DNA of 64,000 bases, from assembly GCF_029961145.1 (NCBI RefSeq), contig NZ_JASBRG010000007.1, forward strand, positions 2,150,189-2,214,188, read 5' to 3'. Position 1 is the first letter of the stretch. Each line of letters opens with the position of its first letter. The stretch is from Pinibacter soli (GTDB taxonomy: Bacteria; Bacteroidota; Bacteroidia; Chitinophagales; Chitinophagaceae). The notes beneath the pieces are model-generated. The model did not search any database, had not been told where the DNA came from, and saw only the letters and a list, made by a program, of their open reading frames with translations. Positions 24,375 to 33,284 of this stretch are shown here, in pieces. The position numbers and the translations under genes were made by a program.

Positions 24375-25025
24375 TTATCTATTCAGCACCTCATCCAAAA
24401 ACGACTTCATTACATCGAAATTTGAAAATGCCTTGGCTGCTATAATGGTAAACAGAATTCCGAAAATCGCGCCGCTTATGTGAGCGCGGTGACCGATATT
24501 ATCGCCCCCTCTTTTCCCGAGCCAAATTGAAATGGCAATGAAAATAACACCGAATATATAGCCCGGTATGCGAACAGGTATAAAGAACATTGATATTGGC
24601 AACTTGGGCTCCAGCATAATTCCTGCAAATATCACCGCACACACCGCTCCGGAAGCACCCAATGCACGATAGCTAGAATAATTTTTGTAGTAAAAAAAAT
24701 CTGGAATCGCAGAAACGATAAGTCCCATTACATACAGCAATATGTACATGGTAGCTGCAGAATGTCCAAATAAATGACTTTGCGTAAAAAGATATTTCTC
24801 TACATAGGTACCAAATGAGTACAATGAAAGCATATTAAACCCCAGGTGAATAAAGTCTCCATGAACAAATCCATATGTGAGAAAACGATAGTATTGCCGC
24901 CTGTCCTCAACTTCAGAGGGCCAGAAGAGTAGATCATTTTTTAGTCGCTCGTTACCGAACGCCATGAATGACACAATACAGGTTACGACGATGATGATGG
25001 TTGTTATGCTAAAAGTTGTTAACAT
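24375..25025 (-). CDS. Rhomboid-family intramembrane serine protease
   Basis: A 216-residue inner-membrane protein with about six transmembrane helices. The family residues are visible: the Asn-containing loop HLGFNMLSLYSFGTYVE (about 80), catalytic Ser in ALGASGAVCAVIFAG (about 130) and catalytic His in GHRAHISGAIFGILF (about 185). Rhomboids cut transmembrane substrates within the bilayer. The frame is open 43 codons further upstream, but that segment is encoded by AAAAGTAAAAA-type repeat words, so the ATG at 25025 is the better start. It is on the same strand as rlmH and separated from it by an inverted repeat. Confidence 0.92.
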   Translation of the reverse strand: MLTTFSITTIIIVVTCIVSFMAFGNERLKNDLLFWPSEVEDRRQYYRFLTYGFVHGDFIHLGFNMLSLYSFGTYVEKYLFTQSHLFGHSAATMYILLYVMGLIVSAIPDFFYYKNYSSYRALGASGAVCAVIFAGIMLEPKLPISMFFIPVRIPGYIFGVIFIAISIWLGKRGGDNIGHRAHISGAIFGILFTIIAAKAFSNFDVMKSFLDEVLNR

Positions 25026-25111
25026 GGGTTGTAAAAAAAAGTAAAAATAAAAGGTAAAAATGCCCGTATATGCGAAGATGCAATTCAGGACATTTTCACT
25101 AAAACTATTAA

Positions 25112-25203
25112 AAAAGGTAAGAAGTAAAAAGTAAAAATTCAAACGCGGCACCAAAGCAGAATACGGCTGGCCCTTTTACTTTTTAATTTTGACTTTTGAC
25201 TTC
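25112..25203. repeat. Word-repeat inverted element, GTAAAAAGTAAAA words
   Basis: The left arm (25112-25141) AAGAAGTAAAAAGTAAAAATT faces the right arm (25172-25203) ACTTTTTAATTTTGACTTTT, in reverse complement with a few changes. Further AAAGTAAAAATAAAAGGTAA words lie at 25030-25060. Confidence 0.65.
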
Positions 25204-25207
25204 TCGG

Positions 25208-25681
25208 CTATACATGATGATACTTCTCATTTCGCAAAATCGTACATGCTCTGTACACCTGCTCTGCCAAAATTAATCTTACCAATTGATGGGGGAATAC
25301 AAGTTGAGAAAGCGACCATTTATAATTGGCACGTTTCGAAACCGCTTCATCTACGCCAAATGCGCCGCCAATTAAAAAGATCACATTTTTTGTGCTTTCA
25401 TTTGCCCGTTGCTGTACAAACTCTGCAAGTTTTTCCGACGTGAATGATTTACCTCTTTCATCAAGCAGTACGAGGTAATCATCTTTTTGCAGCATATTCA
25501 GGATTACTTCGCCTTCTTTTCTTTTTAAGTCGACCTCAGAAAGTGTGGCTGCATTTTTTTGAGGAGGTAGGATTGTCCAGTCGGAAGGAAAATAATTGTT
25601 GATGCGCTTCGTAAAATCTTCCACACCCATTTTTACGTAAGCTTCGTGTGATTTTCCTATAGACCAGAGTTGGAGTTTCAT
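25208..25681 (-). CDS. rlmH: 23S rRNA (pseudouridine1915-N3)-methyltransferase RlmH
   Basis: A 157-residue SPOUT-class methyltransferase that methylates pseudouridine 1915 in helix 69 of 23S rRNA using S-adenosylmethionine, acting on assembled ribosomes. Seen are DDYLVLLDERGKSFTSEKLAE (pieces around 68-88), IGGAFGVDEAVSKRA (about 104) and the knot C-terminus HQLVRLILAEQVYRACTIL then NEKYHH. Length is normal. It is flanked by word-repeat inverted elements on both sides, and the upstream element begins one to three bases before the ATG. Confidence 0.96.
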   Translation of the reverse strand: MKLQLWSIGKSHEAYVKMGVEDFTKRINNYFPSDWTILPPQKNAATLSEVDLKRKEGEVILNMLQKDDYLVLLDERGKSFTSEKLAEFVQQRANESTKNVIFLIGGAFGVDEAVSKRANYKWSLSQLVFPHQLVRLILAEQVYRACTILRNEKYHHV

Positions 25682-25683
25682 AA

Positions 25684-25843
25684 TTCAATTTGAAAATTTG
25701 AAAATGTGGTAATTTGAAAATGAGAGAGAACCTAGATTTTCATGATTATGATGATTTCTATGATTTTTTAAAAAGATCTTCATAATCATAACAATCTGCG
25801 TGCTTATTTCTCCAATTTTCAAATTACCACATTTCCAAATTAG
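25684..25843. repeat. Composite word-repeat inverted element, long arms
   Basis: The left arm joins AATTTGAAAATGTGGTAATT words to GAGAGAACCTAGATTTTCAT. The right arm (to 25843) is the reverse complement with changes (CATAACAATCTGCG and AATTACCACATTTCC). The two-part build matches 16332-16531 and 26348-26485. Confidence 0.8.
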
Positions 25844-25844
25844 T

Positions 25845-26315
25845 TTATGGTATTTGTACCAATCTGAATGTTTCAATATTATTAGGATCTCCGTTGAGTG
25901 TCAAATTAACTGACGCATATAAGTACCGGCCTTTAATGTCCAGCATTTGCCAATTGTCGGTACGCCCATATTCAGTTAGCGCTAAACTTCGCTTATCTTC
26001 TGATGTAAATCTCCATGTAAAATCGACACTTTTGCCGTTTTCATTGACATGAATTCCAGTGCCATCGGGATGAAAGGTAAATCGCAGGTTATCGTAATTT
26101 GTACCAGTCGTATTATCTCCGTTTCTCTGATAGGCCGAATATTTGCCCGCTATGACGTGGTGTAATTGATCTACCACCCAGTCCTTTTGTACGAGTGCCT
26201 TGTCATTTGGTAATTGACTGGTCTGAACACGACTAGTTTTACCGCAACTGATTTGAAAAATCGCAATCAACAAAATCGAACAAATTACTTTTATCAAGTC
26301 AATTCTACTTTTCAT
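25845..26315 (-). CDS. Hypothetical lipoprotein, lipocalin-like
   Basis: A 156-residue predicted lipoprotein (hydrophobic core ICSILLIAIFQISC, Cys24). The mature part reads as an antiparallel beta barrel or sheet: DWVVDQLHHVI, LRFTFHPDGTGIHV, SVDFTWRFTSED, WQMLDIKGRYLYASV. This pattern resembles the lipocalin-like domains common in Bacteroidota lipoproteins. I cannot name a ligand or role. It lies between two composite inverted repeats; the stop codon is adjacent to the left one. Confidence 0.7.
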   Translation of the reverse strand: MKSRIDLIKVICSILLIAIFQISCGKTSRVQTSQLPNDKALVQKDWVVDQLHHVIAGKYSAYQRNGDNTTGTNYDNLRFTFHPDGTGIHVNENGKSVDFTWRFTSEDKRSLALTEYGRTDNWQMLDIKGRYLYASVNLTLNGDPNNIETFRLVQIP

Positions 26316-26347
26316 AGATACAAGTATTTAAGGGGTTAGGAACAATT

Positions 26348-26485
26348 TGAGAATGAGAGAGAACGCAGATTATTATCATTGTGATGATTTCTTAAAAATA
26401 TCTTGACAAATCTTGATAATCATAACAATCTGCGTTCTTCCTTTCCCCAATTTTCAAATTTTCAAATCACCACATTCTCACATTA
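26348..26485. repeat. Composite word-repeat inverted element, long arms
   Basis: The left arm CAATTTGAGAATGAGAGAG plus AACGCAGATTATTATCAT faces the right arm, whose reverse complement contains GAACGCAGATTGTTATGATT and AATTTGAAAATTTGAAAATT. It ends at the base before the proS stop codon. Confidence 0.8.
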
Positions 26486-27964
26486 TTAATAAGCCTGCGC
26501 AAACAACACTCTTTGCGTGCTAGGATTACCTGTCAGAATACATTTGCCGCTTTCCTGCTCATTGTTTAGAGGAATGCAGCGAATGGTAGCTTTCGTTTTC
26601 TCTTTGATCGCCGCTTCTGTTTCAGCTGTACCATCCCAGTGCGCGGAAACGAAGCCTGCTTTTGTTTCCAAAGTATTTACAAATTCATTCCATGTATTCA
26701 CTTTGGTGATATGCTCGTCGCGATAGATCCTTGCTTTTTCAAACATGTTCAGCTGAATTTCATCCAGCAATGTTTTTATGTAATAAGAAATACCTTCCAT
26801 GCTTACGCTCATTTTTTCCTTTGTGTCGCGTCTGGCAACTTCCACCACATTGTTTTCAAGATCTCTGGCACCCACGGCAATACGAACAGGCACGCCTTTT
26901 TTCTCGTATTCTGCAAACTTCCATCCTGGTCTTGAGTTGTCGCTGTCATCATATTTCACGGAAATGCCAAGTTCTTTCAGCATTTTTACCACAGGATTCA
27001 TCACTTCTTTGATCATTCCTCTTTGCTCGTCGCCTTTATAGATAGGCACAATCACAACTTGCAACGGAGCGATTTTTGGAGGCAATATCAATCCATCATC
27101 ATCACTGTGCGCCATTACCAACGCGCCAATTAATCTTGTGCTCACGCCCCAGCTGGTGGCCCAAACGTAATCCAGCTTGTTATTTTTATCAGAGTATTTT
27201 ACGTCGAAAGCTTTTGCGAAATTTTGTCCAAGGAAATGTGAAGTCCCAGCCTGCAAGGCCTTCCCGTCCTGCATCAATGCCTCGATACAATAGGTATCAA
27301 CCGCACCGGCGAAACGTTCGCTTTCAGTTTTAACACCTTTAATTACAGGCAACGCCATGTATTTTTCTACGAAATCAGCATATACATCCAGCATTTGAAC
27401 CGTTTCCGCTACGGCTTCTTCGGAAGTGGCATGTGCAGTATGACCTTCCTGCCACAAAAATTCCGCAGTTCGCAGGAAAAGACGTGTACGCATTTCCCAG
27501 CGCATTACGTTTGCCCACTGGTTGATCAGCAAAGGCAAATCGCGGTAAGATTGTATCCAGCCTTTATAGGTGTTCCAGATGATTGCTTCACTGGTTGGCC
27601 TGATAATCAACTCTTCTTCCAGCCTCGCTTCAGGATCCACCATCAGCTTACCATGCTTCTCAGGATCTGTTTTCAGGCGGTAGTGCGTAACTACGGCGCA
27701 TTCTTTTGCGAAGCCTTCTGCATTTTTCTCCTCTGCTTCAAAAAGGCTTTTCGGCACAAGCAAGGGGAAATACGCATTCACGTGCCCGGTGTCTTTAAAT
27801 TTTCTGTCCAGCACATCTCTCATGTTTTCCCAGAGTGCAAACCCATATGGTTTTATTACCATACATCCCCTTACGGCGGAATAGTCTGCCAACTCTCCTT
27901 TTAGAACCAGGTCATTGTACCATTGCGAATAATCCTGCTGCCTGCTTGTAATTTCTTTGCTCAT
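26486..27964 (-). CDS. proS: Prolyl-tRNA synthetase (type 3, archaeal/eukaryotic-like)
   Basis: A 492-residue class II aminoacyl-tRNA synthetase that charges tRNA-Pro in the cytoplasm. Seen are the catalytic-domain motifs [20 protein letters not shown] (about 28), [18 protein letters not shown] (about 117), [12 protein letters not shown] (about 167) and [18 protein letters not shown] (about 245). The anticodon-binding domain has [15 protein letters not shown]. The C-terminal zinc-like domain ends in the aromatic residue (RVLFAQAY) seen in type-3 enzymes. It has no editing insertion between motifs 2 and 3. The frame extends 22 codons upstream, but that part is encoded by a word repeat; the ATG at 27964 ([17 protein letters not shown]) fits the family. 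Confidence 0.96.
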   Translation of the reverse strand: MSKEITSRQQDYSQWYNDLVLKGELADYSAVRGCMVIKPYGFALWENMRDVLDRKFKDTGHVNAYFPLLVPKSLFEAEEKNAEGFAKECAVVTHYRLKTDPEKHGKLMVDPEARLEEELIIRPTSEAIIWNTYKGWIQSYRDLPLLINQWANVMRWEMRTRLFLRTAEFLWQEGHTAHATSEEAVAETVQMLDVYADFVEKYMALPVIKGVKTESERFAGAVDTYCIEALMQDGKALQAGTSHFLGQNFAKAFDVKYSDKNNKLDYVWATSWGVSTRLIGALVMAHSDDDGLILPPKIAPLQVVIVPIYKGDEQRGMIKEVMNPVVKMLKELGISVKYDDSDNSRPGWKFAEYEKKGVPVRIAVGARDLENNVVEVARRDTKEKMSVSMEGISYYIKTLLDEIQLNMFEKARIYRDEHITKVNTWNEFVNTLETKAGFVSAHWDGTAETEAAIKEKTKATIRCIPLNNEQESGKCILTGNPSTQRVLFAQAY

Positions 27965-27989
27965 TTTTTGAAGTCTTGTAGTTTTTTTA

Positions 27990-28092
27990 ACGTGAATCGT
28001 CAATCGTGAATCGTGAATATGATGCCCCAAATCTCAGGTTTCCGAATTTATGAAGGAATCGCCGTTTCACGATTCACCATTCACGTTTCACC
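27990..28092. repeat. Word-repeat inverted element between divergent genes, CGTGAATCGTGAAT words
   Basis: The left arm (27990-28020) ACGTGAATCGTCAATCGTGA faces the right arm (28065-28092) TTTCACGATTCACCATTCAC. It lies upstream of both proS and the divergent lipoprotein gene, where no transcript ends, so it is unlikely to be a terminator. Confidence 0.75.
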
Positions 28093-28211
28093 TTCCCGCT
28101 CATATAAAAGTTGGTTTCCTTCCGAACTTTTGTAGTTATCCGTGGACTATTTGTTGTAACTTTATACTTGCGAAAGCGCAAAAATATATTTAATAATATA
28201 AACCCTCAGCA

Positions 28212-29090
28212 ATGAATAACAAATTTTTGAGCGTTGTTTTGGGATTGGTGGTTCTAAGCAGTTGTTCCGTGTACAAGCAAGGACAAACTCCTGATGACAC
28301 CTACTATTCTCCGGCCCCTCCCGCTCAACAAGGTGAAGCATATACAACGGCACACGCCGGTAATAATGGCAACAATGACAGTTATCGCGATTATTACGGC
28401 GGTCATAACAGCACTTATGACAGCTACAATAATTACGATTATTACAATGACCGTTTCCTGCGTTTAAGCATTGGCAATCCAATGTACTATTCCGCATACA
28501 GCGATTATTACTGGAACAGCATGAGTTATGGTTATGGTTTCGGAATGGGTTCAAGCATTTACAACCCATGGAACAGCTATTACTACTGGAACAGTTTTTA
28601 CAATCCATATGCAATGGCATATTACAGCCCATATTGCAGCTATTATCCTGTAGGTGGTTATGGTTATTATCCTGGTAAATATCCTGTTACCGGAACAACA
28701 TATACGCGTCCGGCATTTAACACCAATAGCTATTTGGGCAGCAGTTATAGCAATTCAAATAAATATTTGAACCCAAGATCAAGTAGTTCTTACCTCAACA
28801 ATGGTTACAATAATGCGAATGCGGTGAGACCAAGCGCTAATCGCGGAAGCAGTTATTATACTCCTAATAGTTACAATAACAGCAACAGAAGCACTAACAG
28901 CACTTCCAGCAGGACTTATAATAACACCAACAGCGCGAACGACAACAGGCCGCAAAGAACTTATACTCCCCCTCCGTCCTATTCCCCTGCACCATCATCA
29001 TCTGGTGGTAGCTACAGAGGTAGCGGCGGTGGTGGTACTTCTGGTGGTGGAGGTGGCGGTGGCTACAGCAGACCAAGCAGAGGTCATTGA
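28212..29090 (+). CDS. Tyr/Asn/Ser/Gly-rich low-complexity lipoprotein
   Basis: A 292-residue lipoprotein (LGLVVLSSC, Cys18). After the lipobox the sequence is dominated by Tyr, Asn, Ser, Pro and Gly. There is a Tyr-rich stretch at about 60-170 (DYYNDRFLRLSIGNPMYYSA, YYWNSFYNPYAMAYYSP), an Asn/Ser-rich stretch at about 175-250, and a Gly-rich tail (GSGGGGTSGGGGGGGY). The only ordered-looking block is around FLRLSIGNPMYYS. It is expected to be intrinsically disordered and outer-membrane anchored, possibly adhesive or matrix-forming. It ends at a strong terminator, with an outer-membrane protein gene following. Similar proteins often sit beside proS in Bacteroidota, but no function is known to me. 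Confidence 0.8.
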   Translation: MNNKFLSVVLGLVVLSSCSVYKQGQTPDDTYYSPAPPAQQGEAYTTAHAGNNGNNDSYRDYYGGHNSTYDSYNNYDYYNDRFLRLSIGNPMYYSAYSDYYWNSMSYGYGFGMGSSIYNPWNSYYYWNSFYNPYAMAYYSPYCSYYPVGGYGYYPGKYPVTGTTYTRPAFNTNSYLGSSYSNSNKYLNPRSSSSYLNNGYNNANAVRPSANRGSSYYTPNSYNNSNRSTNSTSSRTYNNTNSANDNRPQRTYTPPPSYSPAPSSSGGSYRGSGGGGTSGGGGGGGYSRPSRGH

Positions 29091-29118
29091 TGTAATACCA
29101 CAAAGACACGATACTTGT

Positions 29119-29152
29119 AAGGAAACATGCTTTGAAACGTGTTTCCTTTTTT
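29119..29152 (+). terminator. Rho-independent terminator
   Basis: AAGGAAACATG (29119-29129) pairs with CGTGTTTCCTT (29138-29148), an 11-bp stem with one wobble, followed by a T run. Confidence 0.85.
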
Positions 29153-29156
29153 ATTA

Positions 29157-29219
29157 AGACCAGACAGGTTTTCTCAACGTTTTGATTTTATTGAATATGG
29201 CTCTAAACCTGTCAGGTCT
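29157..29219. repeat. Inverted repeat, ACCTGACAGGTTT word
   Basis: AGACCAGACAGGTTT (29157-29171) and AAACCTGTCAGGTCT (29205-29219) are reverse complements with one mismatch in 15. It directly follows the terminator and precedes the outer-membrane protein gene. Confidence 0.8.
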
Positions 29220-29251
29220 AGTATTCCTAATTTCTTAGAATTAATCTGGAC

Positions 29252-30838
29252 ATGAAAAAAACTCTCGCAGCGATTGGCTTTTTAATCAGTTACGTTTATG
29301 GTTATTCACAAGTACCCGAAGATGCCTTGCGTCATTCCTGGGCCACTCCTTCCGGTACCGCCCGCAACCAGGCTATTGGTGGAACAAGTGTGTCTTTAGG
29401 CGGTGATATTACTTCACTCTTTTACAACCCTGCAGGTCTTGGTTTGTATAAAACAAGCGAAATTACCTTTAGCCCCGGCCTTTCTTTTTATGGTGGCAAA
29501 AGCGATTACAGAGGAACAGACGGCACTAAGGCTGATAATATGACCCGTTTTGTAATTGGAACAAGCGGTATCGTTTGGGGAATGCCAAATTCCTACAAAA
29601 AATGGAACAACTCGGCTTTTAGTATTGGGGTAAACCGCACGGCAAATTTCAACTCGACCGTTCATTACAAGGGACAAAATGATTACAGTTCATTTACTAC
29701 AGAACCGGCAAACGAATTTTATGGCTATTACCAGCAAAACAAAAATTCAGGTACCATCGATCAAATCATAGACCAGGGGATCAAAGATCCATCGCTTTCT
29801 TACAATACAAGAATGAGCCTTTCCACCAACCTCGTGAGTGTAGACCCAAGCAACGATGAAGTTTACTCCCGTCCGGAAGATGTTATTTTCCTCGACCACC
29901 ATCCTCTCCTCCAGGAAAATACAATTACCAATAAGGGGGGCATTACAGAGATTGCAGTTGGATTTGCTTCTTCGAAACAAGATAAACTTTCTATCGGCGG
30001 TAGTATAGGAATACCTATTGTTAATTTCCGCAGCCACCACGTTTTCACAGAAAGCAATACAGTGCTGCCCAATGACAGCGTATTCAATAGCATGACATAC
30101 ACGGAAGACTACAAATCAACCGGCGTAGGTTTCAACTTTAAAATCGGTGCGATCTATAAATTTTCTGAGACTTTCAGAATGGGATTGGCAATCCATACAC
30201 CGAGCCTTTTTGCACTTACGGATACTTATCATGCAAGTATCACCAGTGACATAGGGACCAGGTACGGCAAGTTTACAGAAACGACGGATAATCTGAACTA
30301 TATATCCAATCTGCCAAATTCTTACAAGTACGATCTGCAAACGCCCACCCGCTTTATGCTGAGCGGAACGTATATGTTTGGTGGCGGCCAGGAAAATGTG
30401 AAAAATCAAAAAGGTTTTATTACAGCAGATGTCGAGTACCTGAACCACCGATGGTCGAGATTTTCATCAGCAAATGAAGGTTATGCCGATGATCAAGCCT
30501 ATTTTGATGGAGTAAATAGTACTGTAAAAGGATATTATCGCGGTGCGTTTAATTTCAAATTAGGCGGGGAAATAAAACTTGAAAAATATATGGTTCGTGC
30601 AGGTTTTGCATATTACGGCAATCCTTATAAAGACAAAAGCAATCTGAAAGCAAACCTGATGAATATAAGCGGAGGCCTTGGTTACAGAAACAAAGGAATA
30701 TTCGTTGATCTATCCTATGTTCAAACGCTTACAAAAGATGTGAACTTCCCTTACCGCATCAGCTCCGGCGACAACACTTTTGCTACAGTAATGGGCAGCA
30801 ATGGGAACGCTGTACTGACGTTCGGGATCAAGTTTTAA
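29252..30838 (+). CDS. OmpP1/FadL-like outer-membrane protein
   Basis: A 528-residue protein with a signal peptide (MKKTLAAIGFLISYVYGYSQ). The N-terminal segment typical of this family follows: ALRHSWATPSGTARNQAIGG, then SLGGDITSLFYNPAGLGLYK. The many alternating hydrophobic stretches ending in a C-terminal aromatic strand (NAVLTFGIKF) predict an outer-membrane beta barrel of the FadL/OmpP1 (TodX) superfamily, which transports hydrophobic compounds. The substrate is unknown. It ends at a strong terminator. The spacing from the lipoprotein gene, with a terminator between, implies its own promoter. Confidence 0.88.
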   Translation: MKKTLAAIGFLISYVYGYSQVPEDALRHSWATPSGTARNQAIGGTSVSLGGDITSLFYNPAGLGLYKTSEITFSPGLSFYGGKSDYRGTDGTKADNMTRFVIGTSGIVWGMPNSYKKWNNSAFSIGVNRTANFNSTVHYKGQNDYSSFTTEPANEFYGYYQQNKNSGTIDQIIDQGIKDPSLSYNTRMSLSTNLVSVDPSNDEVYSRPEDVIFLDHHPLLQENTITNKGGITEIAVGFASSKQDKLSIGGSIGIPIVNFRSHHVFTESNTVLPNDSVFNSMTYTEDYKSTGVGFNFKIGAIYKFSETFRMGLAIHTPSLFALTDTYHASITSDIGTRYGKFTETTDNLNYISNLPNSYKYDLQTPTRFMLSGTYMFGGGQENVKNQKGFITADVEYLNHRWSRFSSANEGYADDQAYFDGVNSTVKGYYRGAFNFKLGGEIKLEKYMVRAGFAYYGNPYKDKSNLKANLMNISGGLGYRNKGIFVDLSYVQTLTKDVNFPYRISSGDNTFATVMGSNGNAVLTFGIKF

Positions 30839-30867
30839 TTTTATACTAGAGAATATAAATTTTATTT

Positions 30868-30892
30868 AAGACGCCCTTGGCGTCTTTTTTTT
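30868..30892 (+). terminator. Rho-independent terminator
   Basis: AAGACGCC-CTT-GGCGTCTT forms a perfect 8-bp stem with a three-base loop, followed by six more T residues, after the OmpP1-like gene. Confidence 0.92.
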
Positions 30893-31036
30893 ACCACAGA
30901 GAGAAGGAGTTTTTTTTCACAGAGTGAAAGAGAAATTCCTTAAAAACATACAGCTAATAACGACGTGCAGAGCATAAAAGAGTGTTTTACAAACCTCCTT
31001 TCCTCTGTGAAAAAAACCTCTGTTACCTCTGTGGTT
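30893..31036. repeat. Word-repeat inverted element, CACAGAG words
   Basis: The left arm (30893-30932) contains ACCACAGAGAGAAGGAG and TTTTTCACAGAG. The right arm (30994-31036) contains CTCTGTGAAAAAAACC and TACCTCTGTGGT. It lies between convergent genes. Confidence 0.8.
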
Positions 31037-31062
31037 AAAAAAATCTTAATAAAGTGAGCGGC

Positions 31063-32412
31063 CTACCGATGAAAAGAAATCTCCAGCACTTCCTTTGTCT
31101 TGTCTCCTATCTTAAACCTGTCATCTATTCTCATTCCCACTACCCAAAGGATCTTTTTATTCATTTCCAGCACCCATACCTTGTCTTTATTGGTGAGTGA
31201 AACTTTTTGATCGATCAAAAAACGGCTGATCTTTTTCTTTTTCTGCATACCTAACGGGTAGAAATAGTCGCCTTGCTTCCATTTACGCAGCAAGAGAGGA
31301 AAAGTGATTTGAGATGCATCGAGTTTGGCAATATCAGTAGAAGCATCGATCTCTCTGTTCGCAGTCTTTTTGAAGATTAATTTGCCTTCGGCAAATGTTA
31401 TTGCTTCATCATTTGCTTCGATAACGATAATCTGCGCTTGCTCAGTTGCCAATGGCGAAATCACCAGCCAGTTTCTGTTCTTTAGCACCCTGTGCGTTGA
31501 TGAATCAATGTATTTGCCACTTTCACTTTGTAGCAAATTCCATACTTCCGGCGTTTGAGCAGCCGAAAAATTAAATGGTTGCAATATTTCAAAAAGAATG
31601 GTTCTGCCGGCAGGTGTTTGCGCCAATTTTAACACAGGAATTTGCCACTGTTTTCCGTCTTGTACCAACAGTCTTTTCTTTTGTTTGGCCATTGCGCTGC
31701 TGTACAAAACCTCTATATCACGGAACCGTTCAATATTGTCAGCGAGATTTTGCGCAGCTTCTGAGTAAATCTTCTCAACCAGAGGAATAACCTGGTGTCT
31801 GAAATAATTGCGGGAATATTTATCTGAACTATTGGAGCTATCCTCCACCCAGTCAAGGTTTTCAGTTTTTGCAAATAGTTTCAACTCCTCTTTTCCGGCA
31901 AACAGCAGAGGTCTTACAACATGTTCTTTTTTTGGCAAAATACCGTGAAGACCTGCGATACCAGTGCCTTTGAAAAAATTCATCAAAACCGTTTCTACAT
32001 TATCATCGCGGTGGTGAGCCGTCACCAAATAATTCTTTGCGCCCGCAGCCTGAGTCCATTCTTCACTTTCCAAAATATCCTTAAACCAGTTATAGCGAAG
32101 CTTTCTGGCTGCTACCTGTATAGAGATTTTATTCTCATCAACTTCCTTTTTTGTATCAAATCTTTTTATATAAAGCTGCGCTTGATATTTTTCTGCAAGC
32201 GAGCGAACAAATTGTTCGTCGCGCTCACTTTCTTCTCCGCGTAACTGAAAATTGCAATGGGCTATGGCAAAAGAAAATCCGATGCGATGCAATAATTCAC
32301 ACACTACAACTGAATCCACACCGCCGCTAACAGCCACGAGCAGTCGATCTTTTGCAGAAAAAAGCTTTTCCTGCTCTATAAAATCTTTAAATAGTTCTTT
32401 AAGTCTTTTCAT
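31063..32412 (-). CDS. tilS: tRNA(Ile)-lysidine synthetase TilS
   Basis: A 449-residue enzyme that converts C34 of the AUA-reading tRNA-Ile to lysidine using ATP and lysine, which switches both codon and amino-acid specificity. Seen are the PP-loop ATP site AVSGGVDSVVVCELL (about 27), HCNFQLRGEESERDEQFV (about 55), TAHHRDDNVETVLMNFFKG (about 130) and the C-terminal TilS domain with LRKWKQGDYFYPLGM and KKKISRFLIDQKVS (about 365-395). Length is normal. It is convergent with the OmpP1-like gene across an inverted repeat. This is an essential housekeeping function. Confidence 0.96.
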   Translation of the reverse strand: MKRLKELFKDFIEQEKLFSAKDRLLVAVSGGVDSVVVCELLHRIGFSFAIAHCNFQLRGEESERDEQFVRSLAEKYQAQLYIKRFDTKKEVDENKISIQVAARKLRYNWFKDILESEEWTQAAGAKNYLVTAHHRDDNVETVLMNFFKGTGIAGLHGILPKKEHVVRPLLFAGKEELKLFAKTENLDWVEDSSNSSDKYSRNYFRHQVIPLVEKIYSEAAQNLADNIERFRDIEVLYSSAMAKQKKRLLVQDGKQWQIPVLKLAQTPAGRTILFEILQPFNFSAAQTPEVWNLLQSESGKYIDSSTHRVLKNRNWLVISPLATEQAQIIVIEANDEAITFAEGKLIFKKTANREIDASTDIAKLDASQITFPLLLRKWKQGDYFYPLGMQKKKKISRFLIDQKVSLTNKDKVWVLEMNKKILWVVGMRIDDRFKIGDKTKEVLEISFHR

Positions 32413-32564
32413 CCGATAAAAACGTGATCTATGGTTGTTTTTTGTAACCGGTACAATGTAGCAAATACTCGAAAAAATCGAAAGTTTACTAGAGTGTTTT
32501 TGCTCTTGTAAGAAATATACAAGACAAGTAAATTTAACCCTTATATAAGATTAACCCCTTAACT

Positions 32565-33284
32565 ATGGAGATCATTAATGGCCTTATCACTACCGCAGAT
32601 GTTTTGTCCGCCCTCATCCTCCTTTGCACCATCTTGTTTATTCTGCTGAAAAAGGGAATGCAATTTACATTCTTAAAATTACTGGCGATAAATGCGGGTT
32701 ACAATCTTATCATTACCCTGCTGCGTTTGTTCCTGGGCCATGAAAATCCAGCTTATGCGATCGGCTTTAATCTTACCCGTCCTGTAGATATTATTACGGC
32801 TTTGCTAATATTATATGTGTTATGGGATAAGCCCCTTTTCAGGAAATTCCTGGTTTTTTCAGTTATACCGGTTATGGTGCTGTGGTTGAAGGAACTTTGC
32901 TTTGAACCCATTGATCACATTCATTTAGCAGCGTTGATACCGCCTTCCATGTGGTCAATAATCATCACGGCCGTAGCTTTGGCGCTGCTTTATCAAAAAC
33001 CGGAAAAGCAAAACTTTGTGTTTACACGCTTCCTGATTGTTTCCGGGTTTATGATCTACAATTTCACCTACTTTATAATTGAAGCGTTGATGCCGTATTA
33101 CTTCTTTGCAAAAACGTTTGAAGAACAGAGAATGCTGGTGCCGCAAATAGGTTTGCTAAATCTTGGCGCCTACTTTTTTACACGTGTGATCCTTTTGCTG
33201 GCCGCCGCAGATTTTCTTTCAGACATTTCTTACAGGAAAACCCAGCTGGCACTACAGCGTCAGTTCTTCCCAAGCCATTTTTAA
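32565..33284 (+). CDS. Hypothetical multi-pass membrane protein
   Basis: A 239-residue protein with about seven predicted transmembrane helices (for example VLSALILLCTILFILL, FLVFSVIPVMVLWL, WSIIITAVALALLY, FLIVSGFMIYNFTYFII) and a short basic C-terminal tail (YRKTQLALQRQFFPSHF). The topology resembles membrane sensor or scaffold modules, but there is no attached signalling domain, and I do not recognise the family. The 3-prime end overlaps the convergent TPR gene by 33 bases. Confidence 0.75.
   Translation: MEIINGLITTADVLSALILLCTILFILLKKGMQFTFLKLLAINAGYNLIITLLRLFLGHENPAYAIGFNLTRPVDIITALLILYVLWDKPLFRKFLVFSVIPVMVLWLKELCFEPIDHIHLAALIPPSMWSIIITAVALALLYQKPEKQNFVFTRFLIVSGFMIYNFTYFIIEALMPYYFFAKTFEEQRMLVPQIGLLNLGAYFFTRVILLLAAADFLSDISYRKTQLALQRQFFPSHF

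Noticed and set aside
25026-25154. N-terminal extension of the rhomboid protease
   Set aside because: The extension consists of AAAAGTAAAAA-type repeat words and is unlike the family N-terminus.
27965-28030. N-terminal extension of prolyl-tRNA synthetase
   Set aside because: It is encoded by a CGTGAATC repeat arm. The conserved start is [10 protein letters not shown] at 27964.
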